64,000 bases of DNA, taken from positions 41,020 through 105,019 of the forward strand of contig CAZPHV010000009.1 in the NCBI GenBank assembly GCA_964586455.1, in the 5' to 3' direction. Below are positions 8,644-16,924 of the stretch, piece after piece. Position 1 is the first letter of the stretch. Every line of letters begins with the position of its first letter. The notes beneath the pieces are model-generated. The model had not been told where the DNA came from and did not search any database. It saw only the letters and a list, made by a program, of their open reading frames with translations. Origin of the DNA: Aquimonas sp964586455. GTDB lineage: Bacteria; Pseudomonadota; Gammaproteobacteria; Xanthomonadales; Xanthomonadaceae. The translations under genes and the position numbers were made by a program.

Positions 8644-8764
8644 CAGCCAGCCCCGTGGGCAGCCGGAGCCGACCCCGCGTGATGCCATCTGGCCGCTGAC
8701 CCGTTCGGGAACTTGCGCCTTCGACCAGGGCTCGCAGGCCAGCCCTTTGGATTGGAATTCGCCC

Positions 8765-9376
8765 ATGCGCCGTGCTGCATCCGTGATCTGCGTGCTCGCG
8801 CTGCTCATCAGTACGACGCATGTCGACGCCTCGCCTTTGGTTGACTCGGCCCGCGCGCAGATCGGCGTGACGGTGGTCTACGACCCCGCCTACGTCCGCC
8901 TCGACTATCCGCTTGGCGATGTGCCGGCTGACCGCGGGGTCTGCACCGACGTGGTGATCCGCGCCTACCGCGCGCTCGGCCTCGACCTGCAGCAGGCGGT
9001 GCACGAAGACATGCGCGCGGAGTTCGGCGCCTATCCAGCGCTGTGGGGCTTGAGCCGACCGGATCGCAATATCGATCATCGGCGCGTGCCCAATCTCGAA
9101 ACCTGGCTGCGGCGCCAGGGCGCCGAGCTCGAGGCCAGTGATCGTTCCGAGGACTATCAACCCGGCGACCTGGTCAGCTGGCGCTTGCCCGGGAATCTGC
9201 CCCACATCGGCATCGTTTCCGAGCGCCGCGGGGCCGAGGGTCGCCCGTTGGTGATCCACAACATCGGCGCCGGCACGCAGGAGGAAGACGTGCTGTTTGC
9301 CTGGCCGATGACGGCGCGGTTCCGGCTGAACACGCCCTCGTTGGGGCTTCAAGTCCAAGGGCCGGAGACACGCTGA
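8765..9376 (+). CDS. DUF1287 family exported protein
   Basis: A 203-residue protein with a signal peptide (residues 1-22; V-D-A-S cleavage region). The rest matches the DUF1287 family: ARAQIGVTVVYDPAYVRLDYP, RGVCTDVVIRAYRALGLDLQ with a conserved cysteine, DRNIDHRRVPNLETWL, and YQPGDLVSWRLPGNLPHIGIV followed by HNIGAG. The C...H arrangement recalls NlpC/P60-like cysteine peptidases, so an envelope hydrolase role is a reasonable inference but unproven. The ATG at 8765 is chosen because it opens the signal peptide; the longer frame runs back into the 157-bp repeat element. Confidence 0.85.
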   Translation: MRRAASVICVLALLISTTHVDASPLVDSARAQIGVTVVYDPAYVRLDYPLGDVPADRGVCTDVVIRAYRALGLDLQQAVHEDMRAEFGAYPALWGLSRPDRNIDHRRVPNLETWLRRQGAELEASDRSEDYQPGDLVSWRLPGNLPHIGIVSERRGAEGRPLVIHNIGAGTQEEDVLFAWPMTARFRLNTPSLGLQVQGPETR

Positions 9377-9511
9377 GACTCTGGTGCTTGCCCGCTGGCT
9401 TCGTTCAACGTCCGCCACTCCAGAGGGCGGCTCGCCGGATGCGAGACCCGGTGGACCCGACGCGAGTCTGCAATCCCAAGAGCGTGGCGGCAGGGCATCG
9501 CAGAATTCGAC

Positions 9512-10570
9512 TCAGTCGGGCATCGACTCCGACGCGTTCGCCGCGCGCGCCATCCGGATCTCGCGTGCGCTGCGCCCGCACCAGCGCCGCAGACAGCGAC
9601 TGAAGTTGCTGGCATCGGCATAGCCCAGGCGCTCAGCGATCTGTTCCACCGGCAGGTCGGTTTCGCGCAGCAGCTGCTGCGCGCGCTCAAGCCGGGCCTC
9701 GTCGAGCAACGCGCGCCAGCGCAGGCCCTCGCTGGCCAAGCGCCGGAAAAAGCTGCGTTGAGACAGCCCCAGTTCGACCGCAGCCTGGGCCGCATCCGGA
9801 TAGCTGCCGTCGCAGCCACGCAGCCGAAGTCGGATCGCAGCCACGAAGTCGAGGCCGCGGGTGGCCTGTGCGAGACGGCGTTCGCAGTCGGCGCGTGCAA
9901 GCGCCAGTGCCACCGGGTCGGCCGACAGGCAGGAGGCGTCCGCCAGCTGCTGCGGTAGCCAAAGGCAGGCTACGCGCGCATCGAAGTGCAGCCTTGCGGC
10001 GAAGAAGCCGGCGTACTGGCGGGCGCCGGCCGGACACGGCCACGGCAGCTCGATCCGTGCCTCGCGGAAGTCGCCGGCACTCACGCCCTGCAGCAGCCGC
10101 TCCAGCATGACCAGCGCTGCCTCCAGCACGAACACGCGCGCCTCGCCGAGGGCCGGGTGCGGCCACAGCTCGGCGCGGACGCCACCCGCCGACGCCGACA
10201 CCTGCAGGCCCAGCAGCGGCGCGCGCAGCTCCAGAAAGCGCCCGATCACGCCAAGCGCCTCGCGCAGGCTCGGGCTGGCCGCAGCCGCCGAGCCGAGCGG
10301 CCCATGGCTGAGCAGCGGCACGCTGGCACCGAACTCCAGCCCCAGCGACGCGCGTCCACTGGCCTGAACGGCCTCCACCACCAGGCGTCGCACGCGCTCG
10401 ACGTCGAGCATCGCGCCTTCCGCCTCGAACAAAGTCGGCGCGATACCCGCGCGGATCAACAGGGGCTCCACCGCCAGCCCGCTGCGCTTCAACTGCAGCA
10501 TCAGCAGGCGCAGGTAGGCCGGGTGCAATCCCGGAACAGGCGGGGCGGTCGCGGCAGGCATACCGTGCAT
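9512..10570 (-). CDS. AraC-family transcriptional regulator
   Basis: A 352-residue protein. Residues about 15-200 form an arabinose-binding-like regulatory domain of the type found in OruR/ArgR-like and AlkR-like AraC regulators. The C-terminal ~100 residues contain two helix-turn-helix units: AAVELGLSQRSFFRRLASEGLRW and the second AraC helix IAERLGYADASNFSRCLRRW. It is divergent from the AlkB gene with a 95-bp gap, so it most likely senses alkanes, fatty acids or another hydrophobic compound and controls alkB. The start at 10570 (M-H-G-M) is preferred over the longer frame, which would run into the alkB upstream region; 10561 is an alternative. Confidence 0.85.
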   Translation of the reverse strand: MHGMPAATAPPVPGLHPAYLRLLMLQLKRSGLAVEPLLIRAGIAPTLFEAEGAMLDVERVRRLVVEAVQASGRASLGLEFGASVPLLSHGPLGSAAAASPSLREALGVIGRFLELRAPLLGLQVSASAGGVRAELWPHPALGEARVFVLEAALVMLERLLQGVSAGDFREARIELPWPCPAGARQYAGFFAARLHFDARVACLWLPQQLADASCLSADPVALALARADCERRLAQATRGLDFVAAIRLRLRGCDGSYPDAAQAAVELGLSQRSFFRRLASEGLRWRALLDEARLERAQQLLRETDLPVEQIAERLGYADASNFSRCLRRWCGRSAREIRMARAANASESMPD

Positions 10571-10665
10571 GCTGGCACGAACTGACGATTTCTTGGCAGG
10601 TCCGGCGCTGGCCGCACAAGCGCGTCCTGCGCACAGTGCGCACAGTCCACGCATCCGGCTCACCC
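10571..10665. promoter_or_regulatory. Divergent promoter region between the AraC regulator and alkB
   Basis: This 95-bp space must hold promoters for both genes. No clear -35/-10 pair or strong inverted repeat could be picked by eye. The short direct repeat GCGCACAGTGCGCACAGT at 10629-10646 is the most operator-like feature seen. Confidence 0.4.
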
Positions 10666-11856
10666 ATGCCCCACTCAGCAGACTTACTGCGCGCCCGCCC
10701 TGCCGGCGCAGCACCCTGGCGCGACCGCAAGCGTGCGCTGTGGCTGCTGTCGCTGGCCGTGCCCAGTCTGGTCGGGGCCGGCCCGCTGCTGGCGGAATGG
10801 CTGCGTTCGCCGCTCGTGCTGTGGGCGCCGCTGCTGCTGGTCTACGTGCTGCTGCCCCTGCTCGATCTGGCCGTAGGCGAAGACACCGGCAACCCGCCGG
10901 AATCCGCCGTGCCGTCGCTGGAAGCCGACCGCTACTACCGCTGGATCACCTGGGCGGTGGTGCCCCTGCTGTGGTTCTGGTTCGTTGCCGGTGCCTGGTA
11001 TGCGACCCGCGCCGAACTTCCCTGGCACGGCTGGCTGGCGCTGGCGCTATCGACCGGCGTGGTCGGCGGTTTCTGCATCAATGCCGGGCACGAACTCGGC
11101 CACAAGAAAACCCGCATCGAACAGGTGCTGGCGCAGTGGGTGCTGGCGCCCACTGCCTACGGGCATTTCGTGGTCGAACACAACCGCGGCCACCACCGCG
11201 ATGTCGCCACCTTCGAGGACCCGGCCTCGGCGCGCATGGGCGAGTCGATCTGGCGCTTCGTGCTGCGCGAGTGGCCCGGCGCCTGGCGGCGCGCATGGCG
11301 GCTGGAAGCCGAGCGGCTCGGGCGAGACGGCCGCAGCGTCGGATCGTTCGGCAACGAAATCATCCAGACCGGCCTGCTGACCCTCGCTCTATGGTCGGGC
11401 CTGATGCTGTGGCTGGGCGCGGAGGTGCTCGGCTTCCTGTTGCTGGCCTCGGCCTGGGCCAACTTCCAGCTGTCGTCGGCCAACTACATCGAGCACTACG
11501 GGCTGAAGCGCGCCACCGACGCGGACGGCCGGCCGGAGCGCTGCTCGCCGCGGCATTCCTGGAACAGCAACTCGCTGATCTCGAACTGGGTGCTGTTCCA
11601 CCTGCAGCGCCACGCCGACCACCATGCGCACGCGGCCCGCCGCTACCAGAGCCTGCGCCACTTCGATGATGCCCCGCAGCTGCCGACGGGGTACTTCGGC
11701 ATGTTCCTGCTGGCCTACGTGCCGCCGCTGTGGTTCCGGGTGATGGACCCGCGCGTGATCGCCGCGGCCGGCGGCGAGCCTGCGCGGATCAACTTCGATC
11801 CGCGTCGACAGCAGGCCTTGCGCCGGCGCTGGGGGCTGGGGGCTGACGGCGTCTGA
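10666..11856 (+). CDS. alkB: Alkane 1-monooxygenase (AlkB-type membrane di-iron hydroxylase)
   Basis: A 396-residue integral membrane protein with six predicted hydrophobic segments. All histidine boxes of AlkB are present: HELGHKK (142-148), EHNRGHHRDVATFEDPASAR (171-190), NYIEHYGL (273-280) and LQRHADHHAHA (313-323). These bind the di-iron centre that hydroxylates the terminal carbon of medium-chain n-alkanes, using electrons from rubredoxin and rubredoxin reductase. Neither rubredoxin nor its reductase is encoded nearby. The start at 10666 (MPHSADLL) is favoured; the frame is open to 10636. The divergent AraC gene suggests substrate-induced expression. The exact chain-length range cannot be read from sequence. 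Confidence 0.93.
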   Translation: MPHSADLLRARPAGAAPWRDRKRALWLLSLAVPSLVGAGPLLAEWLRSPLVLWAPLLLVYVLLPLLDLAVGEDTGNPPESAVPSLEADRYYRWITWAVVPLLWFWFVAGAWYATRAELPWHGWLALALSTGVVGGFCINAGHELGHKKTRIEQVLAQWVLAPTAYGHFVVEHNRGHHRDVATFEDPASARMGESIWRFVLREWPGAWRRAWRLEAERLGRDGRSVGSFGNEIIQTGLLTLALWSGLMLWLGAEVLGFLLLASAWANFQLSSANYIEHYGLKRATDADGRPERCSPRHSWNSNSLISNWVLFHLQRHADHHAHAARRYQSLRHFDDAPQLPTGYFGMFLLAYVPPLWFRVMDPRVIAAAGGEPARINFDPRRQQALRRRWGLGADGV

Positions 11857-12010
11857 CTGCGTCACGAAAGGCTGAGCGCATGTGGAAAACCGCCCGCTCA
11901 CTGCGGCCGCTGAGCGCCGGGGCAGTCGCGTTACGCGAACTCTGAGGAAACGAGCTCGCCGAATCTCCTGAAGCACGCGCATCGCGCAGTCCCGGGGACG
12001 ACAGTGGCGA

Positions 12011-14167
12011 TCAGGAGCAGGGCGCCATGCCGGCGGGGGTGGTCAAGCGCTGGAGCGGCACTGAGCCGGCCACCCAGCCGGCTTCGCTGGACGTCCAACT
12101 CAAACTGGCGCGATCGCAACCCTCGAAGCGCAGCAGCACCTCGCCCCACGGATGGCGCACCACGCGCGCAGGATCGAAGCCGGGGCCAAACTCGGTGCCG
12201 CGCGGGCGCTGCATTGCAAAGCGCCACGGTTCGCCCTCGGCCGGCGCGGTTGCCGTTCCGACCATCCATGCAGCATCGCCGGCGGGATCGAAGGTGTACC
12301 AGATCAGCACTGCATTGCCGCTACCGTCGACCTGCAGCTGCAAGCCCTCGCCCGGCGCCTGCGGGCCGCGGTACCAGCTGCCGCTGAACCGTGACTGCGG
12401 GTGGGCGGCCGGTGCCGGCTGCTGCGCCGTCGCCGGACAGCGCGCGCCGACCAGCGTCAGTTGCTGCAGCGCGCGCTCGCCGCGACCGAAAGCGTCGGGG
12501 CCGACATAGCGCAACTGCGCTTGCCCGCTGGGCACACCATTGACGCAGGAGGTGCCGGCCGACCAGAAGGTCAGCTCACCCCAGTGGCTGCTTTCGACGT
12601 CGGCCGGGTTGAAAGCAGCACCGAAGCGCGCGCCGCGGTAGCGACGCGCCTCCGGCACGTGGATGCCGTCGGCGGTGAGCTTGCCCACGCCGATGATCCA
12701 CATCTGTTCGCCATCCTCGCCGGGCGCCGGATAGCTGTACCAGGCGACGACTGCCTGGGTGCCGCCGTCGAGCACCTCGATGATCGCGCCCTCGCCGCTG
12801 GTGGCGGGGTCAAACCAGGCGCCGGATTCATACGCGCTGACCTGGTGCATCGCCAGGTTGCGCGGGCGGATCTTCGCATCCAGCGAACCGATCTCGAGCT
12901 GTGGGTCGAATCCACAGCGCTGATCAGCACCGAGCTGCGCGCCACTGGCTTCGCAGACATCGCGCAAGCTCGCTGGCGTCGGCTTGCGGTCTTCGTCGAT
13001 CCAGCGCCGCAGGCTTTCGAAGCCGGCAAGAAACTCCGCGCCACTGAACGCACAGTGTGCGGGCGCATCCTCGCCGACCAGGGCGGTGGCGCGTTGCGCG
13101 TCCGGGATGCCGATCTGTTCTAGCACATGCAGGTGTTCCGGGATCACCAGCTCGTCGCGCTGGGTGTGGATCGCCAGCACCCGTGCGCTGCCGATACGAC
13201 CGCTGAGGTCGGACTGCGCGCACAGCTTGACCGCCGCCACCGGGTCGCGCTCGACGCGCAGGATCGCGGCATTGAGTTGTGCGTCGCCGTAGTCGACGAA
13301 GCGGTTGTCGAACGGGTTGGCGCGATCGAGCTTTTCCGGCGCCTGGATCAGGTCGGCCATCGGATAGAGCGCATAGGCGAGATTGGTGAGCAGGAAGTCA
13401 TCGCTGGTGACGCCCAGCAGCGCCTTCAGCTGCGCGCGGCGGGCGAGTTGATCGGGCGTGTCGAGAATGGGTGGCTGGAACAACCCGGTGCAGCGACGGA
13501 TCCGGTCGGCGGCCGGCAGGATGCTCGCCACCACCTCGGCGTCGTCGATGTTCTCGATGTCGTTGATCGACGACGGGATGTCGTCGTAGTCGACCACCCA
13601 AGGCAGGTGCGCGCTGCCGGTCGGCAGCGGGCTCGGGCACACCGCGTCGAACAACAGCCGGGTGTCGAGCGCGGTATCCCAACTGCGCGCGCCGGCCAGC
13701 GGCGGGCACAGCGCGTATACGCCGGCGACGTCGACGCCGTCGGCATGGAAAGACTCGGCCGTACGCATCGACACCAGACCGCCGAGCGAGCCACCCACCA
13801 GCAGGATCTCGCCGGGTGCTCCGGCAATACGGCGGAACTCGGCGAGCAAGGCGCGCTGCTCGCGTTCGATGTCGAACAGCGCCCAATTGCGCGTCGAGTA
13901 GCTTCCAGCGGCGAGCCCATAGCCCTCGGCCAGCCAGTACGCGCGGGCTTCGCTGCTCGGGGCGGTCGAAGGAAAGCCGACCTGTTCCGGTTGCTGCATC
14001 GTCAAGCCGTGGTTGTAGATGATCAGCCGTCCGCCGGCTTGCCACCCGGAAGGCACCTCGATGCGGTACAGACCGGTGGCGTCAGCAAGGCGACCTTCGT
14101 GGCGCTGCTGCGCGGCCACGTTGGCCGCGATGGGCAGAAGCAGGATGAGAGCGAGTCGGGCGAGCAC
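12011..14167 (-). CDS. Large secreted alpha/beta hydrolase with C-terminal beta-rich repeats
   Basis: A 718-residue protein with a signal peptide (1-20, A-N-V-A-A-Q). Residues about 25-400 are an alpha/beta hydrolase: oxyanion region IIYNHGLTM, nucleophile elbow GGSLGG (S127), and a late histidine in DAPAHCAFSG. Residues about 445-560 and 590-710 form two related domains, each with a G-x-W-[FY] start, a S/P-G-E-G turn and an AV-W-Y/F strand (GAWFDPATSGEGAIIEV; GSWYRGPQAPGEGLQLQV). Such G-W-[FY]...GEG modules recur in secreted Lysobacterales proteins. It is probably an esterase or depolymerase with attached binding modules; the substrate is unknown. It is convergent with alkB. Confidence 0.78.
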   Translation of the reverse strand: MLARLALILLLPIAANVAAQQRHEGRLADATGLYRIEVPSGWQAGGRLIIYNHGLTMQQPEQVGFPSTAPSSEARAYWLAEGYGLAAGSYSTRNWALFDIEREQRALLAEFRRIAGAPGEILLVGGSLGGLVSMRTAESFHADGVDVAGVYALCPPLAGARSWDTALDTRLLFDAVCPSPLPTGSAHLPWVVDYDDIPSSINDIENIDDAEVVASILPAADRIRRCTGLFQPPILDTPDQLARRAQLKALLGVTSDDFLLTNLAYALYPMADLIQAPEKLDRANPFDNRFVDYGDAQLNAAILRVERDPVAAVKLCAQSDLSGRIGSARVLAIHTQRDELVIPEHLHVLEQIGIPDAQRATALVGEDAPAHCAFSGAEFLAGFESLRRWIDEDRKPTPASLRDVCEASGAQLGADQRCGFDPQLEIGSLDAKIRPRNLAMHQVSAYESGAWFDPATSGEGAIIEVLDGGTQAVVAWYSYPAPGEDGEQMWIIGVGKLTADGIHVPEARRYRGARFGAAFNPADVESSHWGELTFWSAGTSCVNGVPSGQAQLRYVGPDAFGRGERALQQLTLVGARCPATAQQPAPAAHPQSRFSGSWYRGPQAPGEGLQLQVDGSGNAVLIWYTFDPAGDAAWMVGTATAPAEGEPWRFAMQRPRGTEFGPGFDPARVVRHPWGEVLLRFEGCDRASLSWTSSEAGWVAGSVPLQRLTTPAGMAPCS

Positions 14168-14576
14168 GGCAATTCCCAGGGAGGAAGTCAGGTGCCGTCG
14201 ACACTAGCGGCGTGCAGCTGAACGTTCCGCCGGGCCGAGGGGATGCGCCGGAGAACGTGTGAAAAAACTTCCTGCCAGTTGTACGCGCTTCTGACGCCAG
14301 CGCGCTGCGGAGGTTCTGCGCACGCTTTGACGCACCCCGCTCGTCGCGCAAATCCGGAGGAGTCTCGATTCACTGTTGCTCAGGCACAGAATTGTTGTCG
14401 ACGCACCAGCGATTCTTCCTTCGCCAGGAATGACACGACAGCAGCGTGGTAGAGCGCCGGCCAGACAGCCCGCGGCGCACCCGTCCATCCCGCAGCCAAG
14501 CGTGCCCCCACGCCTGTCCCCATGCACCGCTCTGCGGTTAGCATGCAAGCCGTCTTTCCACTCTTGGGATGTCGGC
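14168..14576. other. Intergenic stretch before the antiporter operon
   Basis: No gene is supported in this 409-bp stretch; frames crossing it (for example on the minus strand) give Arg/Ser-rich shadows. It should hold the divergent promoters for the hydrolase gene and for the Mrp-like operon. No repeat or strong hairpin was seen. Confidence 0.5.
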
Positions 14577-15110
14577 GTGACCGAGAATCGACAGACTCCC
14601 CGACCGTTTTCGTCTCGCCGCCGCTGGGCGCTGCAGACCTTTGCGTTGTTGCTGCTGGTCTGGATTTCCCTCGACGGCGTGGATTCCATTTTCGTCGGGC
14701 TGGTGTTCGCGTTGCTGGGCGCCGCCCTCGGCAGCTGGCTGGTCCCCGGCGAGCCCTATCCCTGGCGACCGTTTCGGCTGGCGCTGTTTCTTGGGTACTT
14801 CGTGCGTGAGTCCTTGCGCGGCGGCCTCGATGTGGCGTGGCGCGCACTGCATCCGCGGCTGCCGGTGGCACCGGGCTATCTCGAACATCGCTGCAGGCTG
14901 CCCGCCGGCCTGCCGCGCACGGCATTCATCGGCATCGTCAGCCTGCTTCCCGGCTCATTGAGCGTGGAACTTCTGGACGACGACGGTCTGCTGCGCATCC
15001 ACATGCTCACGCTCGATGCCAAGGACACTGGCATCGCCGATCTGGAACACCAGCTGCACCGCCTGTTCTCGCTGGATGTCGCGCCTGCCAGCGAAGGTTC
15101 GGTCGCGTGA
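14577..15110 (+). CDS. mrpE: Mrp/Mnh antiporter subunit E
   Basis: A 177-residue membrane protein from a GTG start. Two hydrophobic segments lie at about residues 19-55 (TFALLLLVWISLDGVDSI; FVGLVFALLGAALGSWLV), followed by the MnhE signature: FRLALFLGYFVRESLRGGLDVAWRAL, then a soluble domain with SLLPGSLSVELLDDDGLLRIHMLT. MrpE is a small accessory subunit of multisubunit cation/proton antiporters. It is the first gene of an operon in which every junction overlaps. The GTG at 14577 is chosen because it gives the family's normal length; the open frame extends further back without coding resemblance. The stop overlaps the next start (GTGA). Confidence 0.9.
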   Translation: MTENRQTPRPFSSRRRWALQTFALLLLVWISLDGVDSIFVGLVFALLGAALGSWLVPGEPYPWRPFRLALFLGYFVRESLRGGLDVAWRALHPRLPVAPGYLEHRCRLPAGLPRTAFIGIVSLLPGSLSVELLDDDGLLRIHMLTLDAKDTGIADLEHQLHRLFSLDVAPASEGSVA

Positions 15111-15376
15111 CAGAGCTACTGCTGCCCTACGCGGTGCTGTTCCTGCTGGCGAATCTCGCGGCCAGCCTGTGGCGGGTGCTGCGAGGCCCTGCGGCGGTCG
15201 ATCGCATGATCGCCGGACTGCTGTTCGGCACAACGACGGTGGCGGTGCTGCTGCTGCTCGCCGAGTGGCAACAGCAGCCGGCGCTGCGTGATGTCGCTCT
15301 GCTGTTCGTGCTGCTGGCGACGATCCTCAGCGTCGCCTTCGTCGGTTTGCCGGCCCGCCCGGAGCGCGAACCGTGA
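15107..15376 (+). CDS. mrpF: Mrp/Mnh antiporter subunit F
   Basis: An 89-residue protein with three hydrophobic helices and the MnhF pattern: LWRVLRGPAAVDRMIAGLL in the first loop, then a long membrane segment and DVALLFVLLATILSVAFV. It starts with GTG in a four-base overlap with mrpE and ends in a four-base overlap with mrpG, so translation is probably coupled. MrpF is a small membrane subunit required for assembly and activity of Mrp complexes. Confidence 0.9.
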   Translation: MTELLLPYAVLFLLANLAASLWRVLRGPAAVDRMIAGLLFGTTTVAVLLLLAEWQQQPALRDVALLFVLLATILSVAFVGLPARPEREP

Positions 15377-15765
15377 GCCTTGCCGGCGCCCTCGATCTGC
15401 TCGCTGCCGTGTTGCTGATCGCCGGCTGCGGCTTCTATCTTGCCGGCACCGTCGGCGTGCTGCGTTTTCCCGATACGCACAGCCGGCTGCATGCGGTGAC
15501 CAAGGCGGACAACCTCGGACTCCTGCTGGTCTGCGCGGCGATGGCACTGCATGCGGGTTCGCTGCGGGTGCTGTTCCTGCTGGCGACCCTCTGGATGATG
15601 GGCCTGCTGGCCGCCGCGCTCTCGGCGCACCTGCTGGCGCGTCGCGCGGCGCACGCCGAGAAGCTGGCCGAATGCGCCTGGCTGTCGATCTGCTGCTTGC
15701 CGCCGGCCTTCTGCTGCTGGGCCTGCAGGTGGTCGCCGCGGCCACCCCGTTCCGCTCGATCGTGA
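15373..15765 (+). CDS. mrpG: Mrp/Mnh antiporter subunit G
   Basis: A 130-residue protein starting at GTG. The MnhG signature is clear: AGCGFYLAGTVGVLRFPDTHSRLHAVTKADNLG, followed by two more membrane helices up to about residue 95. The last ~35 residues (after AHLLARRAAHAEKL) are Cys/Trp/Arg-rich and lie entirely within the 94-bp overlap with the next gene, so they are probably not conserved. This long overlap is unusual compared with the four-base overlaps elsewhere in the operon. Confidence 0.9.
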   Translation: MSLAGALDLLAAVLLIAGCGFYLAGTVGVLRFPDTHSRLHAVTKADNLGLLLVCAAMALHAGSLRVLFLLATLWMMGLLAAALSAHLLARRAAHAEKLAECAWLSICCLPPAFCCWACRWSPRPPRSARS

Positions 15766-16598
15766 TGTTCACCGTGTTCGGTCTGCTGATGGCGCTCGTC
15801 TGGGCGCGACTGGGTTCCCCGGATCTCGCCCTGGCCGAGGCGGCCATCGGCGCCGGCATCACCGGTGCCATGCTGCTGTTGGCCTACCGACGGCTGCTGC
15901 ATCTTGCGCCGGCCTACGAGTCGCGCAGCCTGCTTCGCAGCTCGCGCCTCGCGGCAGCAGTCGGCGTGCTGTGTGCCTTGCTGGTGGTCTTGCTCGGCGT
16001 CGAACTGGTTGGCCTGCCACGGCCTGGCGACAGTGCCGGAGATGCCGCGCTCGCCGCCCTGCCCGAGACCGGCGTCGGCAATGGCGTGACCGCGGTCCTG
16101 ATCCTGTTCCGCGGGTTCGACACCCTGCTGGAAATGCTGGTCCTGCTGGTCGCCTGGCTCGGGGTGAAGGCGGTGCAGTCGGTGGGCCAACCACAGGCAC
16201 CGACGGCCCAGGTGCCGACGGCGATGCTCGACCCGCTGCTCGCGGCGGTGATTCCAAGCGCAGTGCTGGTCGGCGGCTACCTGCTGCATGCCGGCGGACA
16301 GGCACCGGGGGGAGCGTTCCAGGCAGGGGCGGTACTGGCGGCGGCCGGCGTGCTGTTGGCGCTGTCGGGGCGACTGGAGGCGCTGCGCGAACCCATGCCG
16401 ATCCAGCGTTTCTTGCTGATCGTCGGCATCGCGATGTTCGCCGCACTGGGCTTGGTCGGAATGGCCGACGGGCGCGCACCGATGGCGCTGCCGGGGAAGT
16501 GGGCGGTGTACCTGATCGAGGCAGCGATGACCGTGTCCATCGCCATCAGCCTGCTTCTGCTGTTTCTCGGCACTGCTGGTGTACGGAGCAGTCGATGA
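15672..16598 (+). CDS. Fused MbhD-MbhE-MnhB antiporter subunit
   Basis: A 308-residue membrane protein that combines three pieces. Residues 1-80 are MbhD-like (DUF4040; PFRSIVMFTVFGLLMALVWA, GSPDLALAEAAIGAGITGAM). Residues about 85-175 are MbhE-like (ETGVGNGVTAVLILFRGFDTLLEMLVLL). Residues about 190-305 are MnhB (LDPLLAAVIPSAVLVGGYLL, GGQAPGGAFQAGAVLAAA). In classical Mrp operons the MbhD/MbhE parts form the C-terminus of MrpA, and MnhB is separate. Here they are joined without a NuoL-like N-terminal half. The ATG at 15672 lies inside mrpG; it is chosen because family members start just before L-L-L-A-A-G-L. The stop overlaps mrpC (ATGA). Confidence 0.88.
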   Translation: MRLAVDLLLAAGLLLLGLQVVAAATPFRSIVMFTVFGLLMALVWARLGSPDLALAEAAIGAGITGAMLLLAYRRLLHLAPAYESRSLLRSSRLAAAVGVLCALLVVLLGVELVGLPRPGDSAGDAALAALPETGVGNGVTAVLILFRGFDTLLEMLVLLVAWLGVKAVQSVGQPQAPTAQVPTAMLDPLLAAVIPSAVLVGGYLLHAGGQAPGGAFQAGAVLAAAGVLLALSGRLEALREPMPIQRFLLIVGIAMFAALGLVGMADGRAPMALPGKWAVYLIEAAMTVSIAISLLLLFLGTAGVRSSR

Positions 16599-16924
16599 CT
16601 GCCAGCGAGCTGGTCTACATCGCTGCGGCCGCGGCACTCGCTGGACTGGGCGTCTACGGTGTACTGATCGCCGCACACGTAGTGCGCAAGCTGCTCGCAC
16701 TGAATCTGGTCGGCAGTTCGGTGTTCCTGCTGCTGGTGGTATTGGGTGGTCGCGGAGGCGGTGCGCTGGATCCGGTGCCGCAGGCCTTGGTACTGACCGG
16801 CATGGTGGTGGCAGTGGCAACCACCGCGCTCGCGCTGGCGATCCTGCTGGCACTGTACCGCCGCGCCGGCGGCGCGGATCTCGATTCCGACGATGACGAG
16901 GACGCCGATGCCGGGCGCCACTGA
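16595..16924 (+). CDS. mrpC: Mrp/Mnh antiporter subunit C (NuoK-like)
   Basis: A 109-residue NuoK/MnhC-type protein with three helices. The family pattern is GVYGVLIAAHVVRKLLALNLVGSSVFLLLV in the first two helices and DPVPQALVLTGMVVAVATTALALAIL in the last, including the conserved P-Q-A-L-V-L-T-[GA]-[MI]-V motif. The C-terminus is acidic (DLDSDDDEDADAG). It starts in an ATGA overlap with the upstream gene and overlaps the downstream gene by up to 32 bp. Confidence 0.92.
   Translation: MTASELVYIAAAAALAGLGVYGVLIAAHVVRKLLALNLVGSSVFLLLVVLGGRGGGALDPVPQALVLTGMVVAVATTALALAILLALYRRAGGADLDSDDDEDADAGRH

Noticed and set aside
14204..14689. A 161-residue minus-strand frame upstream of the antiporter operon
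   Set aside because: It has no domain or plausible start region and overlaps the mrpE start; it is a shadow.
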